A stretch of DNA of 64,000 nucleotides, from positions 1,922,001-1,986,000 of the forward strand of contig OY770026.1 in the NCBI GenBank assembly GCA_963669455.1, written 5' to 3'. Position 1 is the first letter of the stretch. Every line of letters begins with the position of its first letter. The translations under genes were made by a program, and so were the position numbers. Under the pieces are notes generated by a model. It saw only the letters and a program-made list of their open reading frames with translations. It was not told the origin of the DNA and did not search any database. The DNA is from JAWKWH01 sp963669455. Its GTDB lineage: Bacteria > Pseudomonadota > Alphaproteobacteria > Rhizobiales > Rhizobiaceae. Shown one piece after another: positions 32,826 through 42,031 of the stretch.

Positions 32826-33251
32826 TCAGCCATTCCCGGCGATGCTGCTCTTTGCCGGGGGCTCAATCGGCAGTTCCGCCTCTTTCCAGGCTCCAAAGCC
32901 GCCCTCGATATGCATGACGGGTTCAAGGCCCATATCCTGTACTGTCTTTGTGGCCAGGGCCGAGCGCGCGCCTGCGGCGCAGAAAAATACAAAGGTTTTT
33001 CCAGAAGAGAAAATCTCTTGGTGATAAGGGCTTTCAGGGTCCACCCAGAATTCCAGCATGCCGCGCGGTGCATGAAACGCGCCTGATATCCGGCCTTCAC
33101 GGCCAAGTTCGCGGATGTCACGGATGTCGACGAGCACAACATCATCCTGTGCCGACATTTTTAAGGCTTGATCCGGTGAGACGGCTTTGATTTCCTTGTT
33201 GGCCTCCTCCAGTAACGCCTTATAACCCTTTTTCAATTTCTGATACTCCAC
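32826..33251 (-). CDS. rhodanese-domain protein
   Basis: The 141-aa single-domain rhodanese has the active-site loop FFCAAGARSA with the catalytic cysteine C91, and the DIRDIRELGREGRISGAFHAPRG segment before it. Such proteins carry persulfide sulfur for thiolation or detoxification. The N-terminal ~25 residues form a lysine-rich helix. It stands alone on the minus strand. Confidence 0.88.
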   Translation of the reverse strand: MEYQKLKKGYKALLEEANKEIKAVSPDQALKMSAQDDVVLVDIRDIRELGREGRISGAFHAPRGMLEFWVDPESPYHQEIFSSGKTFVFFCAAGARSALATKTVQDMGLEPVMHIEGGFGAWKEAELPIEPPAKSSIAGNG

Positions 33252-33271
33252 AGGTTGAAGATCTGCTGCCT

Positions 33272-33297
33272 AAAACGACCGGCCATTGGGCCGGCCG
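33272..33297 (-). terminator. intrinsic terminator of the small L,D-transpeptidase gene
   Basis: On the minus strand CGGCCGGCC and GGCCGGTCG form a 9-bp stem (one G-T pair) with loop CAAT, followed by TTTT. It lies 29 nt after the stop at 33327 and separates that gene from the rhodanese gene. Confidence 0.8.
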
Positions 33298-33326
33298 CTT
33301 CAATGTTGGTCAGTTTTCGGGGAAAA

Positions 33327-33947
33327 TCAACGGACAATCACTTTTGTCCCGACGCCTGCCCGGCCATAAAGGTCGGCAACATCGTCATTTGCCATGCGGA
33401 TGCAACCGGACGACATTGCCTTGTCGACGGTCCAGGGCTGGTTGGTGCCATGGATGCGGTAGATTGTGTCGCCGAGGTAAAGGGCGCGGGCACCAAGGGG
33501 ATTGTCCGGGCCGCCGGCCATGAAGGCGGGGAGTTTACGGCCCTTGCGTGCTTCACGTGCGATCATCTCTGCTGGCGGGCGCCAATCCGGCCATTCGGCC
33601 TTGCGGGTGATCTTGTTGCTGCCGGCCCATTCAAAACCCGGGCGCGCGACGCCGACGGCGTATTTGATCGCCAGACCGTTACCCAGCGTGTAGTAGAGCC
33701 TGCGTTCACCGGTATCGACGATTATGGTTCCCGCAGGAAATTTTTCAGCGAATTGAACGGTTTCTCGCGCAATTGGCGAGGCATTTGAGTTCTTCAGGCT
33801 GACTTGCTTGGCGTGTTTTACGCGGGTCTGGCCGCCTTGGATTAATGTTGCAAACAGCCCAGCTGCACCGGCGGTAGCGGGAGCTGTCGGCAGGGTTATC
33901 GTTGCGATGAGTGCTGCTGCACAAAATGCGAATAGGCCACGTTTCAT
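33327..33947 (-). CDS. L,D-transpeptidase (YkuD/ErfK family), secreted
   Basis: L,D-transpeptidases crosslink peptidoglycan 3-3 or anchor proteins to it. The 206-aa protein has a signal peptide (residues ~1-27) and a YkuD domain with H166 (HGTNQ) and the catalytic C182 in SSGCIRM. The ATG at 33947 has a GGGGAAAA site; the open frame up to 34202 is AT-rich and out of character. Rhizobiales carry many such paralogues, and proteins of this type attach outer-membrane proteins to peptidoglycan in some of them; that role is inferred. Confidence 0.9.
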   Translation of the reverse strand: MKRGLFAFCAAALIATITLPTAPATAGAAGLFATLIQGGQTRVKHAKQVSLKNSNASPIARETVQFAEKFPAGTIIVDTGERRLYYTLGNGLAIKYAVGVARPGFEWAGSNKITRKAEWPDWRPPAEMIAREARKGRKLPAFMAGGPDNPLGARALYLGDTIYRIHGTNQPWTVDKAMSSGCIRMANDDVADLYGRAGVGTKVIVR

Positions 33948-34116
33948 TTGATTTTCCCCTCTGTTTTGATGTTGCCGTATTGTTGGCCATCTGAGAGGAG
34001 GGCGCTGTGATGGGGCGCACATGGAACAGCAGGTATGGGATCGGCATAAAATACTGAATTGAAAAAATATTTTAAATTTATTATTTATCTTTCTTTCTGT
34101 ATTGGGTGGTAAAACA

Positions 34117-34683
34117 ATGGCGAAGGAAAAATCTGAAAAAAGCAGCACTAAGTTGGCGGCATTGCTATGGCTTTGGAAGTGCAGGGCCGCGTTAGCTTCC
34201 AACGCACACTTTCATGCAGCTGATTTTTACCGTAAGCGCCACAATTTTCTGACCATTACTAATGTGTTTTCGGCAATAATGGTTCTGTTTTTAGGTAACA
34301 ATGAGATTTTTAGGCATGACTTGCAAAGTTATGTAAGCCTGGCCGGGGCGGCGACTGTCGTTACCACGACGCTACAGTACATCCTTGCATATCGAGAGGC
34401 GTCGAAAGATCACAAGAGGATTGCCAACGAGTATTCGAACATAAAGCGCAAAGCCGAGCGCCTAATTGTAACCGGTGATTTTGACGAAGGAACCATCCAC
34501 AGAATGAGCAATGCTTTAAATTGGCTCGGAAAAGGGTCGCCGGCAGTCAAACGTGCACTATGGAATGATGCCGAGCAAAAGATTCCGCAAGGAATTAATG
34601 ATGTGAGCGTCGCCGAGAAGCGGCTTATCGAGGAGTTGGCCGAATTTGGAATGACATTTGACGACTTTCCATCAAAAATGTGA
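34117..34683 (+). CDS. orphan SLATT-domain 2TM protein
   Basis: The 188-aa protein has a basic N-terminus with an RKRHNF segment, two close transmembrane helices (residues ~44-60 and ~72-92) and a cytosolic helical tail with YREASKDHKRIANEYSNIKRKAERL. This layout matches the SLATT family, predicted pore-forming effectors of nucleotide-second-messenger defence systems. No nucleotidyltransferase, SLOG or TIR partner is adjacent. Base composition is more AT-rich than its neighbours, suggesting recent arrival. The ATG at 34117 is preferred over the TTG at 34102 because of a GGGTGGT site. Confidence 0.7.
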   Translation: MAKEKSEKSSTKLAALLWLWKCRAALASNAHFHAADFYRKRHNFLTITNVFSAIMVLFLGNNEIFRHDLQSYVSLAGAATVVTTTLQYILAYREASKDHKRIANEYSNIKRKAERLIVTGDFDEGTIHRMSNALNWLGKGSPAVKRALWNDAEQKIPQGINDVSVAEKRLIEELAEFGMTFDDFPSKM

Positions 34684-34692
34684 ACTCATGCC

Positions 34693-36312
34693 TCACCCCA
34701 AATTGAGTTCCTTGAAAAAGTCATTGCCCTTGTCGTCGATGACAATAAATGCCGGGAAATCCTCAACCTCGATGCGCCAGATCGCTTCCATGCCGAGTTC
34801 GGGATATTCGACCACTTCAACCTTTTTGATGCAATCTTGTGCAAGCCGGGCGGCGGGGCCGCCGATCGATCCCAGATAAAAGCCGCCATGGCGTTTGCAG
34901 GCTTCGCGAACGCTGCGCGAGCGATTACCCTTGGCGAGCATGACCATGGAGCCGCCGAAGGACTGGAACTGGTCGACAAAGGAATCCATGCGGCCGGCGG
35001 TCGTCGGTCCGAACGAGCCTGAGGCAAAGCCTTCGGGCGTCTTGGCAGGCCCGGCATAATAGACCGGGTGATTTTTGAAATAGTCCGGCATCGGTTCGCC
35101 GTTTTCCAGCCGCTCGCGGATTTTCGCATGCGCCAGATCGCGCGCGACAATAATCGACCCGCTAAGCGACAGCCGGGTTTTGACCGGATGTTTCGTTAGT
35201 TCAGCCAATATTTTTGCCATCGGCTGATTGAGATCAATGTGAACCACATGATTTGTCAGCGCAGCCTCATCGATTTCGGGCATGTATTTTGATGGATCGG
35301 TTTCGAGTGCCTCGATGAAAACGCCTTCCTTGGTGATCTTGCCAAGCGCCTGGCGATCCGCCGAGCACGATACGCCAAGCCCAATCGGAAGCGAGGCGCC
35401 GTGGCGGGGCAGGCGCACGACGCGGACGTCATGGCAAAAATATTTGCCGCCAAACTGTGCGCCAACACCTAATTGCTGCGTTATTTTATGAATTTCGGCT
35501 TCCATCTCAAGATCGCGAAAGGCGTGGCCGGTGTCACCGCCGGTGACCGGCAATGTGTCGAGATAGCGTGTGGAGGCCAGTTTTACCGTCTTCAGGTTCA
35601 TTTCGGCCGAGGTGCCGCCAATCGCGATTGCAAGGTGATAGGGCGGGCAGGCGGCGGTTCCCAAGGTCAGGATTTTTTCTTTCAGAAAATCGATCAGCCG
35701 GTCATGGGTGAGCAGCGACGGCGTGCCCTGGTATAAAAATGTCTTGTTGGCCGACCCGCCGCCCTTGGCGATGAACAGGAATTTGTAGGCGTCTTCGCCC
35801 TCCTGATAAATATCGATCTGGGCTGGCAGATTGTCTTTCGTGTTCTTTTCTTCAAACATCGACAGCGGTGCCAGCTGCGAATAACGCAAATTCCGGCGTT
35901 CATAGGCATCGCGTGTCCCCTGGCCAAGCATGCCGGTATCGCCGCCACCGGTCCAGACATGCCGGCCCTTCTTGCCCATGATGATCGCCGTACCGGTGTC
36001 CTGGCACATCGGCAGCACACCGCCGGCTGAGATGTTGGCGTTTTTCAATAGATCATAGGCGACAAAGCGGTCATTGTCGGTTGCCTCCGGGTCATCGAGA
36101 ATGGCAGCCAGCTGTTTGAGGTGGCCCGGGCGCAGTAGATGATTGATGTCGCCAAAAGCGGTTTCTGCGAGCAGACGCAACGCTTCGGGCTCAATGATCA
36201 GAATTTCCTGGCCCCTGAAATTATCGGTCGACACAAAATCGCTGGTGAGCTTGCGGTAGGGTGTATCGTCGTCACCGAGTGGAAAAATATCTGTGGGCAG
36301 GGGTGCGGTCAT
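34693..36312 (-). CDS. fumA: class I fumarate hydratase (iron-sulfur, FumA type)
   Basis: Class I fumarases are [4Fe-4S] enzymes that hydrate fumarate to malate in the TCA cycle. The 539-aa protein has the N-terminal alpha-type domain with cluster-ligand cysteines (LPMCQDTGTAI, TAACPPYHLAI, LGVSCSADRQAL) and the C-terminal beta-type domain with SGSIIVARDLAHAKIRERLE and GSFGPTTAGRMDSF. The ATG at 36312 (MTAPLPTDIF) is preceded by GGGAAG. It is divergent from the symporter gene and convergent with the SLATT gene. Confidence 0.93.
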   Translation of the reverse strand: MTAPLPTDIFPLGDDDTPYRKLTSDFVSTDNFRGQEILIIEPEALRLLAETAFGDINHLLRPGHLKQLAAILDDPEATDNDRFVAYDLLKNANISAGGVLPMCQDTGTAIIMGKKGRHVWTGGGDTGMLGQGTRDAYERRNLRYSQLAPLSMFEEKNTKDNLPAQIDIYQEGEDAYKFLFIAKGGGSANKTFLYQGTPSLLTHDRLIDFLKEKILTLGTAACPPYHLAIAIGGTSAEMNLKTVKLASTRYLDTLPVTGGDTGHAFRDLEMEAEIHKITQQLGVGAQFGGKYFCHDVRVVRLPRHGASLPIGLGVSCSADRQALGKITKEGVFIEALETDPSKYMPEIDEAALTNHVVHIDLNQPMAKILAELTKHPVKTRLSLSGSIIVARDLAHAKIRERLENGEPMPDYFKNHPVYYAGPAKTPEGFASGSFGPTTAGRMDSFVDQFQSFGGSMVMLAKGNRSRSVREACKRHGGFYLGSIGGPAARLAQDCIKKVEVVEYPELGMEAIWRIEVEDFPAFIVIDDKGNDFFKELNLG

Positions 36313-36475
36313 TTTAACTTCCCGGAGGTTTTGTTGACTGGCTATTGCCTTCAATAGTCCGTTATCCGCAAAAATCCAGTGCGTACCGGCATGCTGGATC
36401 GGCTTTGACCGTTATGATAGCTGTCGGTGCGGACAGGTCACGTCTGCTAAATGAACTGATTGCGGGACTAGACAT

Positions 36476-37390
36476 ATGGCGCCGGTCGATGAAGTGATGC
36501 TCAATTTTTCGGCAGGCAGTCTGCTTTTGCTGAACATCATACTGGGCATTGTCATGTTCGGCGTGGCGCTGGATCTGAAGATCGCGGATTTCAAGCGGCT
36601 ATTAAATGCGCCTGTCGCCTTTCTGGCCGGTTTCGGCTCCCAGTTTATTTTCCTGCCAGCGGCAACGTTCCTGATCGTGCTCGCGATCAAACCGCAGGCC
36701 AGCATCGCACTTGGCATGATAATGGTCGCGGCCTGTCCGGGTGGCAATATATCGAACTTTTTTACCCATCGCGCGGAAGGGGCGACGGCGCTGTCGGTTT
36801 CGATGACCGCAGTGGCAACCATGGCAGCCGTCGTCATGACGCCGTTCAATCTGGCGTTTTGGGGAACGCTTTACGAGCCGTCGGCTGAATTGGTGCGCGA
36901 AACCAGCGTGGATCCACTGCAGATGGCGGCAACGGTTGCCATGTTGCTGGTGGTGCCGCTGGCGCTGGGTATGATCGTCAATGCACGCTTTCCCGCTTTT
37001 GCGGCACGGTTGCGCGGACCGATGCGGATTGTCTCCATGCTGATTTTTGCGACTTTCGTGATCGGAGCGCTGGCTGCCAATTGGCAGCATTTTGTCAGTT
37101 TCGTCGGCGTGGTGTTTGCCATCGTCCTGCTGCACAATGGTATTGCGCTGGCGGGTGGATATTTCATTGCCTATGCCAGCAGGCTTGGCGAACGCGAGCG
37201 GCGGGCGATTTCAATTGAAACAGGTATTCAGAACTCCGGCCTCGGGCTGATTTTGATTTTCAATTTCTTCGATGGTCTTGGCGGCATGGCGATCGTGGCG
37301 GCCTGGTGGGGCGTTTGGCATATTCTGTCGGGATTTGCCGTTGCCGCCTTCTTCAAAAACCGCCGCATCGGCCTGGCGGCCTCTGGTTAG
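36476..37390 (+). CDS. bile acid:sodium symporter family transporter
   Basis: The 304-aa protein has nine or ten hydrophobic helices and the family motifs FGVALDLKIADFKRL, AACPGGNISNFFT and EISIETGIQNSGL-like (SIETGIQNSGLGLIL). Bacterial members (ASBT-like) carry organic anions with sodium; the substrate is unknown. The ATG at 36476 opens the frame. It is divergent from fumarase with a 163-nt gap, so a shared regulatory region is possible. Confidence 0.85.
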   Translation: MAPVDEVMLNFSAGSLLLLNIILGIVMFGVALDLKIADFKRLLNAPVAFLAGFGSQFIFLPAATFLIVLAIKPQASIALGMIMVAACPGGNISNFFTHRAEGATALSVSMTAVATMAAVVMTPFNLAFWGTLYEPSAELVRETSVDPLQMAATVAMLLVVPLALGMIVNARFPAFAARLRGPMRIVSMLIFATFVIGALAANWQHFVSFVGVVFAIVLLHNGIALAGGYFIAYASRLGERERRAISIETGIQNSGLGLILIFNFFDGLGGMAIVAAWWGVWHILSGFAVAAFFKNRRIGLAASG

Positions 37391-37624
37391 GTATGGCGCG
37401 GTGGCCGGTCTGCTATCTACAATGTGGCGACCTTTTTGCAACAGGCCGGCATGGATATCATCAATTTCCGGCGGTGGCTTACCTGTGGCTAAGAATTTCG
37501 ATACAGTTTCGTCGCATTGTTGCCCATCGGCGCGCCTATAAGCGCTGCAATAGAGAAGAATCCGGCTACGGAACGGGGCAAGTTGATGGGTTAAACAGGG
37601 CAGGCATCCTTCAGTAAGGGTCAA

Positions 37625-39475
37625 TTGAACGTGGCGGAAAACGCAATGATGTTGTTGAAAACAAAGAAATCCTGGCCCGTCGCACTGATCGCGGCCACCC
37701 TGGTTCTGTCGCCCGGTGCGGCTGACGCGCAAGGGCTGTTTGAACGTTTGTTCGGTGGCAATCAACTCGGCCGCCGCGAATCACGAAAACCCGAGCCAAA
37801 GCGGATCGTCAAGATCAGTGCGCCAAGCTATTACAAATACAAGATTGACCGGTCAAAGCCGATCAAGATTTCCACCATCGCTGAGGCCGCGAAAGCCGGC
37901 AGCCTGACGCCGGCATTAGGGGCGGCGGGATTTGCCGAATCCGTTGCAGCGATCGCTGATGAAAAAATTCCCGCCGAAGCCGACATCGCCAAGGCCATCG
38001 TTGAGTATTATTCCGCCAATCAGGGATTTATCTGGGTCAGTGGCTTTTCATCCAATGCCCGCGCTGTCGAGGCGTTGAGGGTGCTGGGTGATGCATCCAG
38101 TCACGCGCTTGAACCTGCCGACTACGCCGTTGGCGTCCCGCAGGCGGGGTTCTCGATGGATGATACCGCAGCACGGCTTGCCGAATTGGCGCGTTTTGAA
38201 ATGGCGTTATCGGCGCGGGTGCTGCGCTATGTCAGCGATGCCGTCAATGGCAGGGTGATTGCCGACAGGCTTTCGGGCTATCATGATCTGCCGCGCAAAA
38301 AGATCGACTATGTCAATGTTTTGAAGACACTGGGGCATACCCAGGAGGTGCGGACCTATCTGGAATCGCGTCATCCCCAAAACAAACATTATCAGGCGTT
38401 GCGCCGTGAACTGGAAACGCTGCGCGCCAGTGCCGGAAACGAAATCACTATCGCGCCGAAAACGCTGATCAAGCCGGGCCAGGCCAGTACTGAATTCCCA
38501 AAAATCCTTCGCCTGATCGAGCGCCGGGCTGATGGCGCGTTTCGCGCCGAGCATGGGTTGCTGCTGACCGCCAATTTCAACAATGAGGTCTATTCGCCGT
38601 CATTGGTGCCGATCATCAAGGCGGCTCAAAAAGCCCATAAACTCAAAGCCGATGGCATTATCGGGTCGAGAACGGTTGGCGCGCTGGCCGGTGTTACGAA
38701 GTCGGATCGCATCGAAAAGGTGAAACTGGCGCTTGAGCGGTTGCGCTGGCTGCCATCGGAATTCGGCAATCCCTACGTGTTCATCAATCAGCCGGCTTTC
38801 AAGGCGACATTTGTCAGGGGCGGGGAGGATCAATTGTCGATGCGCATCGTTGTCGGCAAACGATCCAACCAGACCAACTTTTTCTACGATGAGATAGAGC
38901 AGGTGGATTTCAACCCCTATTGGGGCGTGCCGCAATCGATCATCGTCAACGAGATGCTGCCGCGGCTGGTAGATGATCCGGGCTATCTGGACCGCGCGGG
39001 CTATGAAGTGACCAATGCGCGGGGGCAGCAGGTTTCGTCTTCGGCGATCGACTGGGGCCAGTATGGCGGCAAGGTGCCGTTTGACGTGCGCCAGAGGCCG
39101 GGATCAAAAAACGCGCTTGGCGAATTGAAAATCCTGTTTCCCAATAAACATGCGATCTACATGCATGACACGCCGTCCAAGGGCTTGTTCAAAAAGAATG
39201 TGCGTGCGTTCAGCCATGGCTGTGTCCGCCTGCAAGATCCGCGCGGCATGGCAGCGGCGGTGTTGGGATGGTCCAAAAATGATATCGTCGCCAAGCTGAA
39301 AAAAGGCCATGCGGAACAGAAGGTGGCAAACAAAATCCCCGTCTATGTCGCCTATTTCACCGCCTGGCCGGATCAGGCGGGCGCGATCGGCTACTCCGCC
39401 GATATTTACCGGCGTGATGAACGTCTGCGCAAGGCAATGGATATGACGACGGAGACCCGTGGTCCGGGGAGCTAG
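37625..39475 (+). CDS. large L,D-transpeptidase with peptidoglycan-binding domain (YcbB/LdtD-like)
   Basis: The 616-aa protein has a signal peptide (ending near ADAQG, residue ~36), an N-terminal scaffold, a peptidoglycan-binding-like segment (VPIIKAAQKAHKLKADGIIG, ~residues 323-345) and a C-terminal YkuD domain with HDTPSK and the catalytic C533 in FSHGCVR. The start is uncertain: TTG 37625, GTG 37631 or ATG 37646 all precede the signal peptide. YcbB-type enzymes make 3-3 crosslinks in the periplasm. Confidence 0.88.
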   Translation: MNVAENAMMLLKTKKSWPVALIAATLVLSPGAADAQGLFERLFGGNQLGRRESRKPEPKRIVKISAPSYYKYKIDRSKPIKISTIAEAAKAGSLTPALGAAGFAESVAAIADEKIPAEADIAKAIVEYYSANQGFIWVSGFSSNARAVEALRVLGDASSHALEPADYAVGVPQAGFSMDDTAARLAELARFEMALSARVLRYVSDAVNGRVIADRLSGYHDLPRKKIDYVNVLKTLGHTQEVRTYLESRHPQNKHYQALRRELETLRASAGNEITIAPKTLIKPGQASTEFPKILRLIERRADGAFRAEHGLLLTANFNNEVYSPSLVPIIKAAQKAHKLKADGIIGSRTVGALAGVTKSDRIEKVKLALERLRWLPSEFGNPYVFINQPAFKATFVRGGEDQLSMRIVVGKRSNQTNFFYDEIEQVDFNPYWGVPQSIIVNEMLPRLVDDPGYLDRAGYEVTNARGQQVSSSAIDWGQYGGKVPFDVRQRPGSKNALGELKILFPNKHAIYMHDTPSKGLFKKNVRAFSHGCVRLQDPRGMAAAVLGWSKNDIVAKLKKGHAEQKVANKIPVYVAYFTAWPDQAGAIGYSADIYRRDERLRKAMDMTTETRGPGS

Positions 39476-39490
39476 GGAAACCGCGGTTCT

Positions 39491-40261
39491 CTAAACCAGT
39501 TGCAGCCCCTTGAGGCTGGCGTGGCCATCCTTGCCGATGATGATGTGATCGTGCACCGAGATGCCGAGCGGCTTGGCGGTGTCGATGATGGTCTTGGTCA
39601 TCTCGATATCCGCCCGTGAGGGGGTCGGATCACCTGAGGGGTGATTGTGCACCAAAATGATGGCGGTCGCAGATAATTCCAGCGCCCGGCGCACCACCTC
39701 ACGGGGATAAACCGGCGTGTGGTCGACCGTGCCGGTCTGCTGTACCTCATCTGCAATCAGCGCGTTCTTTTTGTCCAGAAACAGGATGCGGAACTGTTCG
39801 CGCGCCTCAAACGCCATCGATGTCCGGCAATATTCCAGCACCTGGCTCCAGGACGACAGGACTTCCCGTCCGCGCAATTCGCCTTTTGCCATACGGGATG
39901 CGGCGGCGGCATAGAGTTTGAGATCAAAGGCGACGGCAGAGCCTACCCCCTTGATCTCGCAGAGCAAATGCTCCGGTGCACCAAGCACCTGGGCGAGCGA
40001 CCCAAAGCGGTTCAAGAGCGCCTTTGCCACCGGCTTGGTGTCGGAGCGGGGGATTGCGCGATAAAGCATTGCTTCAAGCAATTCGTAGTCGGCCAGCGTT
40101 TCGGCGCCGCTTTCGCGAATGCGCTCACGCAACCGTTCCCGATGGCCGAGATAATGCGGGGTTTCACCGGATTTCGCCTTGGATGTCTCGATCGACGGGG
40201 TTGCCTGCTGCTCGGCGAAAAACCCCCGTTCATCTGGTTTGTCGGCCTCACCCTCAGACAT
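39491..40261 (-). CDS. radC: RadC family protein (JAB/MPN domain)
   Basis: The 256-aa protein has an N-terminal helix-hairpin-helix region (ALLNRFGSLAQVLGAPEHLL) and a C-terminal JAB metalloprotease-like domain with the zinc motif VHNHPSGDPTPSRADIEMT. Despite the name its role in DNA repair is doubtful and its enzymatic function is unknown. It lies 38 nt downstream of map on the same strand. Confidence 0.92.
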   Translation of the reverse strand: MSEGEADKPDERGFFAEQQATPSIETSKAKSGETPHYLGHRERLRERIRESGAETLADYELLEAMLYRAIPRSDTKPVAKALLNRFGSLAQVLGAPEHLLCEIKGVGSAVAFDLKLYAAAASRMAKGELRGREVLSSWSQVLEYCRTSMAFEAREQFRILFLDKKNALIADEVQQTGTVDHTPVYPREVVRRALELSATAIILVHNHPSGDPTPSRADIEMTKTIIDTAKPLGISVHDHIIIGKDGHASLKGLQLV

Positions 40262-40298
40262 TCATGCTGACCCGCTTTTACAACCCCGTCCGATCATC

Positions 40299-41126
40299 TT
40301 ATGACGGCAGGCCCGGCCGGTCGAGACCGGCTTTGGACAAGGTAAAAATTTCACAGCCATCGGCGGTCACACCGATCGAATGCTCGTATTGGGCAGATAG
40401 TGAGCGGTCTCTTGTTACCGCGGTCCAGCCATCTGACAGAATTTTTACATGCGGCCGGCCGAGATTGATCATCGGCTCGATGGTAAAAATCATGCCCTCA
40501 CGCATTTCGACCCCTTCATTCGGGCTGCCATAATGCAAAATATTGGGGGCGTCATGAAACAGTTTGCCGACGCCGTGACCACAAAAGTCGCGCACGACCG
40601 AGCATCTTTGCCCCTCGGCAAAGGTCTGGATTGCCGCGCCGATTGCTCCGGTTTTTGCACCCGGTTTGACTGCGGCGATGCCGCGCATCAGGCATTCATG
40701 CGTGACCTGGAGCAGGCGTTCTGCCGCACGTTTGACCCGGCCGACCGGGTACATGCGGCTTGAATCGCCGTGCCAGCCATTCAGGATATAGGTCACATCG
40801 ATATTGACGACGTCACCCTCGCGCAACGGCTTGTCGTCTGGAATGCCGTGACAGACGACATGATTGATTGAGGTGCAGCTTGATTTGGTGTAGCCGCGAT
40901 AATTGAGCGTTGCTGGAACCACATTGTGGTCCATCCCGTATTCGAAGACGAAGCGGTCGATTTCGGCGGTTGTTGTTCCCGGTTTGACGATTGCCGCCAA
41001 TTCATCAAGGCAGGCGGAGGTTAACGCGCATGCCTCGCGCATGCCGGCGAAATCGTCGGATGAATAAAGCTTGATCTTGCCCGTATTCTTGAGCGGCGCA
41101 TCGGCCGCCTGCTGATATGTCACCAC
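40299..41126 (-). CDS. map: methionine aminopeptidase, type I
   Basis: The enzyme removes N-terminal methionine from nascent proteins. The 275-aa protein has the type I signatures NHVVCHGIPDDKPLREGDVVNID-like region (with the two metal aspartates in GDVVNIDVTYILNGWHGD), CGHGVGKLFHD and GMIFTIEPMIN. The start is a GTG at 41126 with an AAGGGTAG site. It lies 49 nt after sfsA, giving the order sfsA-map-radC known in Rhizobiales. Confidence 0.95.
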   Translation of the reverse strand: MVTYQQAADAPLKNTGKIKLYSSDDFAGMREACALTSACLDELAAIVKPGTTTAEIDRFVFEYGMDHNVVPATLNYRGYTKSSCTSINHVVCHGIPDDKPLREGDVVNIDVTYILNGWHGDSSRMYPVGRVKRAAERLLQVTHECLMRGIAAVKPGAKTGAIGAAIQTFAEGQRCSVVRDFCGHGVGKLFHDAPNILHYGSPNEGVEMREGMIFTIEPMINLGRPHVKILSDGWTAVTRDRSLSAQYEHSIGVTADGCEIFTLSKAGLDRPGLPS

Positions 41127-41175
41127 ACGATCTACCCTTATTTACCGGCTGCTCTTGTTTGCCGACTGCCTTTGT

Positions 41176-41877
41176 TTACTGGTCGAACGGTATAACACGG
41201 TCCGGCGTAATTGAATCGTTTCTGATTTGACACCGTATCGCAAAAGCTTCAACCCCCGCAGCGCGCGCCCGGTCGAAAGCGGCGCTATAGGCCGGATCGA
41301 GATCGCGGCAAAGGGCAAACCGTTCGCAATCGGAGCGCTGGATCAAATAGACCATAATGGCCCGGTGTCCGGCGTCTACCATGCGGGCAAGCTCATCCAA
41401 ATGTTTTGCACCTCTTGCCGTTACCGTGTCTGGAAATTCAGCCAGACCTTGATGACGGCGCATATGGACATTTTTTACTTCGACATAGGTTAGCGGCCTA
41501 TCCGGCCCCGACAGCAGAATATCAATGCGTGAGTTTTCGCCGTAACGCTGCTCGCGTTTCAGATCCGGATAGTCGCCCAGATCCGATATCAGCTTGCCGG
41601 CAATGGCCTCTTCGGTCAGACGGTTGGGCAGGCCGGTGTTGATACCGACAAGCGTGCCGTCGGCCTCGACGATTTCGAGGCGATGGGCATATTTGCGTTT
41701 CGGGTCGTCGGAGCGCGACAGCCAAACATTCGATCCGGGATCGGTCAGGCCCATCATTGAGCCGGTGTTCGGCACCGAAACCGTGATTTCGGACCCGTCT
41801 GACAAAATAACATCGGCAAGGAAGCGCTTGTAACGGCGAACAAGGCGGGCTGGTATGAGTGGCGGACAAAAAAGCAT
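41176..41877 (-). CDS. sfsA: SfsA family DNA/RNA nuclease-like protein
   Basis: The 233-aa protein has an N-terminal OB-like region (RRYKRFLADVILSDG, VPNTGSMMGL) and a PD-(D/E)xK nuclease-like core (LTYVEVKNVHMRRHQGLAEFPD followed by KHLDELARMVDAGHRAIMVYL). SfsA was described as a sugar-fermentation stimulation protein; DNA binding or nuclease activity is suggested by the fold. Start ATG at 41877. Confidence 0.93.
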   Translation of the reverse strand: MLFCPPLIPARLVRRYKRFLADVILSDGSEITVSVPNTGSMMGLTDPGSNVWLSRSDDPKRKYAHRLEIVEADGTLVGINTGLPNRLTEEAIAGKLISDLGDYPDLKREQRYGENSRIDILLSGPDRPLTYVEVKNVHMRRHQGLAEFPDTVTARGAKHLDELARMVDAGHRAIMVYLIQRSDCERFALCRDLDPAYSAAFDRARAAGVEAFAIRCQIRNDSITPDRVIPFDQ

Positions 41878-42031
41878 GGTTTCTCATAGGCCGGCAAAGG
41901 CATTTTCTCAAGGACGCCTTGCAAGCGAATTCATGACCTATTGTCAACGATTTATCTCGGGCTGTGGACTGGTTATTGCCGGCCAGCTGCGCTACCAAGC
42001 CTTTTGACAAAAACCCATCTTCCATTGCATC

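Noticed and set aside
34117..34683. A complete CBASS or similar defence operon around the SLATT gene
   Set aside because: No nucleotidyltransferase, SLOG, ubiquitin-like or helicase partner is present on either side, so only an orphan can be claimed.
41144..41176. Near-direct repeat of CTGCTCTTGTTTGCC / CTGCCTTTGTTTACT between map and sfsA
   Set aside because: The similarity is partial and short, with no other copy seen; chance is sufficient.
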